Assembly: GCA_938004235.1 (NCBI GenBank)
Contig: CALKWL010000347.1
Coordinates: 1-9,883 of the forward strand
Length of the DNA: 9,883 nucleotides
Origin: an uncultured Gammaproteobacteria bacterium
GTDB lineage: Bacteria; Pseudomonadota; Gammaproteobacteria; Halothiobacillales; Halothiobacillaceae
Direction: 5' to 3'
The position numbers were made by a program, and so were the translations under genes. Below, one piece after another: positions 7,435 to 9,883 of this stretch. Numbering within the stretch: the stretch's first letter is position 1; each line of letters begins with the position of its first letter. Below the pieces are notes generated by a model, which was given only the letters and a program-made list of their open reading frames with translations, made no database searches and had not been told where the DNA came from.

Positions 7435-7463
7435 AGAATAGGCTTACACCGTAAGTACGTCAA
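7435..7463 (-). promoter_or_regulatory. Sigma70-type promoter of the oxidoreductase operon
   Basis: Read on the minus strand there is TTGACG (-35, 7463-7458), a 17-base spacer, then TATTCT (-10, 7440-7435). Transcription would start near 7428. The operator at 7442-7456 fills most of the spacer and the second operator covers the start region, so a bound repressor should block polymerase. The leader before the gene is about 30-160 bases, depending on which start codon is used. Confidence 0.7.
7442..7456. promoter_or_regulatory. Palindromic operator, promoter-spacer copy
   Basis: GCTTACACCGTAAGT contains the CTTAC-N3-GTAAG palindrome (7443-7455). It lies exactly 30 bases from the other copy, close to three helical turns, so two repressor dimers would sit on the same face of the DNA. 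It lies between the -35 and -10 boxes of the minus-strand promoter and 16 bases before the tetR start, so it should also let the repressor control its own gene. Confidence 0.75.
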
Positions 7464-7471
7464 GATCACTG

Positions 7472-8146
7472 ATGACCGAAAACTCTGAAAAAAACCGCCC
7501 CAAAAGCGCAACGCAAACAAAATCCCTCAACCGAGATGCCATTCTTAACGCCGCCGTGGCGCTGGCCGATGAACGCGGCATTGATGCGCTATCCATGCGC
7601 AAACTGGCCGAGACGCTTGGCATCGAAGCCATGTCGCTCTACAACCACGTCAAAAACAAGGACGATCTGCTGGATGGCATGGTGAACATGGTTGTGGCCG
7701 AGATTGAACTGCCCGCCACCAACATCCATTGGAAGCTAGCGATGCGACAGCGCGCCATTTCGGCGCAAGAAATGTTGCTACGTCACCCTTGGGCCTCCAT
7801 GCTGATCGTTTCGCGTATCAATATCGGCCCGGCGATGCTGCGCTATGGAGATGCCTCAATGGGATGCCTGCGCGCCGCCGGTTTTTCTTATGCTTTGGCC
7901 GATCACGCCATCAACGCGATTGACAGCCACATCTATGGCTTTACGCTCCTGAAGTCGAATTTTCCAATCGAGGAACAGGAATACGCTCAGGCCGCCGAGC
8001 AGTTTCTTCCGATGTTTCCCGCTGCGATCTACCCACACGCACGCGGCTGGGCAGAGGAAGTGATTTCCGGTCGGCATTCCGGCATCAATGAATTCACCTT
8101 CGGGCTTGATTTGATTCTTGACGGACTCGAACGACTGGCAAATTGA
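7472..8146 (+). CDS. TetR-family transcriptional repressor
   Basis: A 224-residue regulator. The N-terminal TetR DNA-binding domain (about residues 20-66) shows LNRDAILNAAVALADERGIDALSMRKLAETLGIEAMSLYNHVKNKDDLL, here cut into its parts: helix 1 RDAILNAAVALADERG, the helix-turn-helix SMRKLAETLGIEAMSLYNHV and the KNKDDLL turn. The remaining ~150 residues are helical and resemble the TetR_C type ligand-binding domain, in which a small hydrophobic ligand releases the dimer from DNA. The gene diverges from the oxidoreductase-hydrolase-lipoprotein operon. The two palindromes in the 7412-7456 control region are its probable operators, giving repression of that operon and of itself. The ATG at 7472 has no good ribosome binding site, and I could not assign a clear plus-strand promoter; a very short leader is possible. 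The inducer is unknown. Confidence 0.92.
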   Translation: MTENSEKNRPKSATQTKSLNRDAILNAAVALADERGIDALSMRKLAETLGIEAMSLYNHVKNKDDLLDGMVNMVVAEIELPATNIHWKLAMRQRAISAQEMLLRHPWASMLIVSRINIGPAMLRYGDASMGCLRAAGFSYALADHAINAIDSHIYGFTLLKSNFPIEEQEYAQAAEQFLPMFPAAIYPHARGWAEEVISGRHSGINEFTFGLDLILDGLERLAN

Positions 8147-8155
8147 GCTGACACC

Positions 8156-8605
8156 ATGGATATGATTTCTGCACCCTCCTCCGCCGGCCTGATCCGCCGC
8201 ATCGGCGCCCTGCTTTACGACTGGCTGCTGATTATCGCCATCTGGTTCTTGCAAACCGCCTTGCTGCTTCCTTTCACCCACGGCGAGGCTTTGCCGCAGG
8301 AAGGTCTCGTGCATTGGCTGTATGTCGCCATGCTGTACCTGACTGCGCTGGGATTTTTCCTGTTTTTCTGGCGTAAAAACGGCCAGACGCTGGGAATGCG
8401 CGCCTGGCAGTTGCGCTTGGTCGATGCGCAGGGCGCAACGCCTGCGTGGCCTGATTTAGTCCGTCGCGCCTTGTGGGCAATTCCAAGTTGGGGACTGGGC
8501 GGGCTGGGGGTGCTATGGCTCTACGTCGATCCCTCAAGGCGTGCGTGGCAGGATCGCTTCAGTCATACTCGCGTTGTTGTCGAGAAGAGAGAACGCAAAA
8601 CATGA
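8156..8605 (+). CDS. RDD-family integral membrane protein
   Basis: A 149-residue inner-membrane protein of the RDD family, named for conserved Arg and Asp residues. Landmarks are GLIRRIGALLYDWLLI (residues 11-26), RKNGQTLGMRAWQLRLVDAQG (73-93) and DPSRRAWQDRFSHTRVVV (125-142). Three hydrophobic segments fit membrane spans at about 17-40, 52-72 and 104-123. The molecular role of most RDD proteins is not established; some have been linked to transport or stress tolerance, but nothing here specifies a substrate. The gene starts 9 bases after the tetR stop and overlaps the next gene by 4 bases (8602-8605, ATGA), so co-transcription with the following gene is very likely and with tetR possible. 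A second ATG at 8162 is an alternative start. Codons 10-31 are nearly identical to the broken copy at 4682. Confidence 0.9.
   Translation: MDMISAPSSAGLIRRIGALLYDWLLIIAIWFLQTALLLPFTHGEALPQEGLVHWLYVAMLYLTALGFFLFFWRKNGQTLGMRAWQLRLVDAQGATPAWPDLVRRALWAIPSWGLGGLGVLWLYVDPSRRAWQDRFSHTRVVVEKRERKT
8181..8247 (+). repeat. Direct repeat, copy 2 (inside intact RDD gene)
   Basis: Partner of the 67-base stretch at 4707-4773, with two mismatches (8190 and 8237). This copy is in the intact gene. The distance between copies is 3474 bases. Confidence 0.9.
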
Positions 8606-9051
8606 GCGAAAAAGTCTACAAATACGGTCGCGGTGGCGACGATGCGGAACATCAGGCGCACCAAGCGGACATCACCGCACTGCTTGACGGTCACACATCG
8701 CTCAAGCGCGTGACCGAGCACCTGCCGAACGGCATTCGTACCTGCACCACCAGCGATAACCCCGAGCTTGCGCGGCTTCTGCTGCGTCACGCTGAAGACA
8801 TGAAGGCGCGCTTTGCCAAGGGACGCGCCATTCGCTCCTGGGATCCACTATTCGCCATGTTGTTTGAGCAACGCGACACGATTCGAGTGGAGCTGATCGC
8901 GCGCGAGGATGGATTATGCGCCGAACTGACCTGCACCGACCCGGCTCTTATTCCGCTGATTCATGCGCATGACGAGGCCTTGATGCAGTTTGTGGCCGAA
9001 GGGAACACGGCAGCCTCCAAAGCATCGCCGGTACCGCCTACAGCCCTGTAG
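8602..9051 (+). CDS. Small protein with an internal two-fold repeat, function unknown
   Basis: A 149-residue soluble protein without signal peptide or membrane segment. I recall similar short proteins in other proteobacteria annotated as hypothetical, but know no function. The ATG at 8602 overlaps the RDD stop (ATGA) and follows a purine-rich stretch at 8582-8592; the frame is open further upstream, but that part lies inside the RDD gene. Residues 32-74 and 92-134, each 43 long, align without gaps. Both contain a strand, Asn/Asp-Gly, a second strand, then Pro-x-Leu leading into a helix with a His in its middle and a closing Ala-x-Gly: LPNGIRTCTTSDNPELARLL against REDGLCAELTCTDPALIPLI. Between them lies a conserved-looking RSWDPLFAMLFEQ (78-90). 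Its position suggests a role tied to the membrane protein, but that is inference only. It is the last gene before the convergent tsaB. Confidence 0.85.
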   Translation: MSEKVYKYGRGGDDAEHQAHQADITALLDGHTSLKRVTEHLPNGIRTCTTSDNPELARLLLRHAEDMKARFAKGRAIRSWDPLFAMLFEQRDTIRVELIAREDGLCAELTCTDPALIPLIHAHDEALMQFVAEGNTAASKASPVPPTAL

Positions 9052-9069
9052 GTTGGGATTCAACCCAAC
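9052..9069. repeat. Short inverted repeat between convergent genes
   Basis: GTTGGG (9052-9057) and CCCAAC (9064-9069) form a perfect 6-bp stem with a 6-base loop, starting right after the TAG of the upstream gene. No T-run follows on the plus strand, so it is a poor classical terminator. GTAGGTTGGG...CCCAACA resembles an intergenic repeat motif I recall from several proteobacteria. It may mark the end of both converging transcripts. Confidence 0.5.
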
Positions 9070-9084
9070 ATAAGCTTTGTCGGC

Positions 9085-9786
9085 TTAAACTCCCACTTGT
9101 GCAACTTTGGGTTTGTCCGCCACGTTATCGCGCAGATAGACCGGTTGCGCCTGGGCGGCTGGCAGCCAGCCGTGTTGCTGCACCAGCTTGGCCGCAATCA
9201 GCGCGACATCATGCGCACGCGGCAACAGCTCGCTATCGCAGGCACGAAGCACCGCCTCAAAGCGCGGCATGAGGATCGGCGCATAAGCCGACCAGCCCGA
9301 ACCCGCTGCGAACCAGTCGCCCGCATTGGGAACAGGCGCATTGGCTGGGGCAAGCACGCACTCCGTCGCGCCCTCCGGCTGAACATCACCCTCGCCCAGC
9401 ACGCGCCACGCTGCCCAGTACACTTCGCGCATACGCGCATCCAGCGCAGTCAGAATGATTTCCGCCCCACGCTGCCGCCACGCGCCATGCGCCAAGGCCG
9501 CAAGGCTTGAGACAGGCATCACCGGAAGATTCGCGCCAAACGCCAGTCCCTGGGTGACGCCAGCGGCAATGCGCAAGCCGGTAAACGCGCCGGGGCCGCG
9601 GGCAAAAGCAATGCCGTCCAGATCACGCAGGCTCACGCCCCCCTCGGCCAACACGCGCTGCACCATGGGCAAAATCATCTGGGTGTGTTCACGCGGCGTG
9701 AGCGCAAACTCTTCAATCACATGACCATTGAACAGCAAGGCTGCGGAACAGGCTTCAGTCGAAGTGTCCAGGGCAAGGAGTTTCAA
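9085..9786 (-). CDS. tsaB: tRNA t6A biosynthesis protein TsaB
   Basis: TsaB (YeaZ) is the non-catalytic partner of TsaD. With TsaE it transfers threonylcarbamoyl (made by TsaC) to A37 of tRNAs that read ANN codons; it acts in the cytoplasm and is essential in many bacteria. The ASKHA fold is visible: KLLALDTSTEACSAALL at the start, TPREHTQMILPMV, the glycine-rich GIAFARGPGAFTGLRIAAGVTQGLA, LDARMREVYWA and, near the C-terminus, AQPVYLRDNVA, all close to E. coli TsaB as I remember it. I start it at the TTG at 9786, giving 233 residues against 231 in E. coli. This puts the first residues as (M)KLLALDTSTEA, matching the E. coli start MRILAIDTATEA, and AAGG lies 9 bases upstream (9796-9799). An upstream TTG at 9819 would add 11 residues, and a TGA at 9823-9825 closes the frame above it. 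It converges with the gene ending at 9051. Confidence 0.93.
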   Translation of the reverse strand: MKLLALDTSTEACSAALLFNGHVIEEFALTPREHTQMILPMVQRVLAEGGVSLRDLDGIAFARGPGAFTGLRIAAGVTQGLAFGANLPVMPVSSLAALAHGAWRQRGAEIILTALDARMREVYWAAWRVLGEGDVQPEGATECVLAPANAPVPNAGDWFAAGSGWSAYAPILMPRFEAVLRACDSELLPRAHDVALIAAKLVQQHGWLPAAQAQPVYLRDNVADKPKVAQVGV

Positions 9787-9790
9787 ACCG

Positions 9791-9838
9791 TCAAACCTTG
9801 TTTTTGTGCTTGATGCCAAAAATCACCAGCGAATGATC
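9791..9838 (-). other. Possible 3' tail of a gene upstream of tsaB
   Basis: Reading the minus strand from the insert edge, one frame stays open for 15 codons (DHSLVIFGIKHKNKV) and stops at TGA 9793-9791, five bases before the preferred tsaB start. Such tight spacing would suit an operon. The stretch is too short to identify and may be chance. Confidence 0.25.
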
Positions 9839-9883
9839 AGATCGGAAGAGCACACGTCTGAACTCCAGTCACGTCAGTCAATC
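9839..9883 (+). other. Illumina P7-side adapter with index (artefact)
   Basis: From 9839 the sequence reads AGATCGGAAGAGCACACG and continues through the TruSeq index adapter to 9872. Then come eight bases GTCAGTCA (9873-9880), which fit a sample index, and ATC, the first bases of the constant part that follows the index. This is not genomic. The last genomic base is about 9838, just upstream of tsaB. Confidence 0.97.

Noticed and set aside
7266..7520. N-terminal extension of the oxidoreductase up to an ATG at 7520
   Set aside because: The ATG at 7520 lies upstream of the operon promoter and inside the divergent tetR gene; the family begins near 7265.
8473..8601. Upstream extension of the small repeat protein to 8473
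   Set aside because: It runs inside the RDD gene in another frame. The ATG at 8602 with an ATGA overlap is the natural start.
4629..9051. A new defence, toxin-antitoxin or phage system in the cassette
   Set aside because: The genes are a TetR regulator, a metabolic oxidoreductase, a hydrolase, a lipoprotein, an RDD protein and a small repeat protein. None shows nuclease, toxin, transposase or phage motifs.

Overview
This window is a 9.8 kb piece of bacterial chromosome with library adapter still attached at both ends. Bases 1-45 match the Illumina P5-side adapter and 9839-9883 match the P7-side adapter plus an index, so the biological insert is about 46-9838. The genes suggest a proteobacterium, most likely a beta- or gammaproteobacterium. 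Mfd and TsaB read closely like the E. coli proteins, most of the DNA is GC-rich, and mfd carries a palindromic element of a type (translated SPLAGEG...) that I recall from proteobacterial genomes. I cannot name the genus.

Left part (46-4628, + strand): mfd, the transcription-repair coupling factor, is complete except for its first few codons. A 123-base GC-rich palindromic element sits in frame inside it. 29 bases later comes a cN-I type 5'-nucleotidase in visibly more AT-rich DNA.

Middle part (4629-8146): a broken 5' piece of an RDD-family membrane protein gene (from 4682) is followed by a self-contained regulatory cassette. A TetR-family repressor gene (+) faces a three-gene minus-strand operon: an NAD(P)-dependent MDR oxidoreductase, an alpha/beta-hydrolase lipoprotein and an unrecognised lipoprotein. 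The three genes overlap by 4 bases at each junction. The divergent control region holds two near-identical palindromes 30 bp apart. One lies in the spacer of a good sigma70 promoter for the operon and the other lies just past its expected start. This looks like ligand-released repression of a small detoxification or envelope-modification operon, but the inducer and substrate are unknown.

Right part (8156-9838): an intact RDD membrane protein gene begins 9 bases after tetR. Its codons 10-31 are nearly identical to the broken copy 3474 bases upstream. It overlaps by 4 bases a gene for a small protein with an internal repeat. These converge on tsaB (- strand), a subunit of the tRNA t6A synthesis machinery, which probably starts at a TTG codon.

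I see no CRISPR array, transposase, phage gene, rRNA or tRNA, and no convincing new defence system. The most informative unusual items are the in-frame palindromic element in mfd, the duplicated RDD 5' end flanking the regulated cassette, the operator/promoter arrangement, and the untrimmed adapters.
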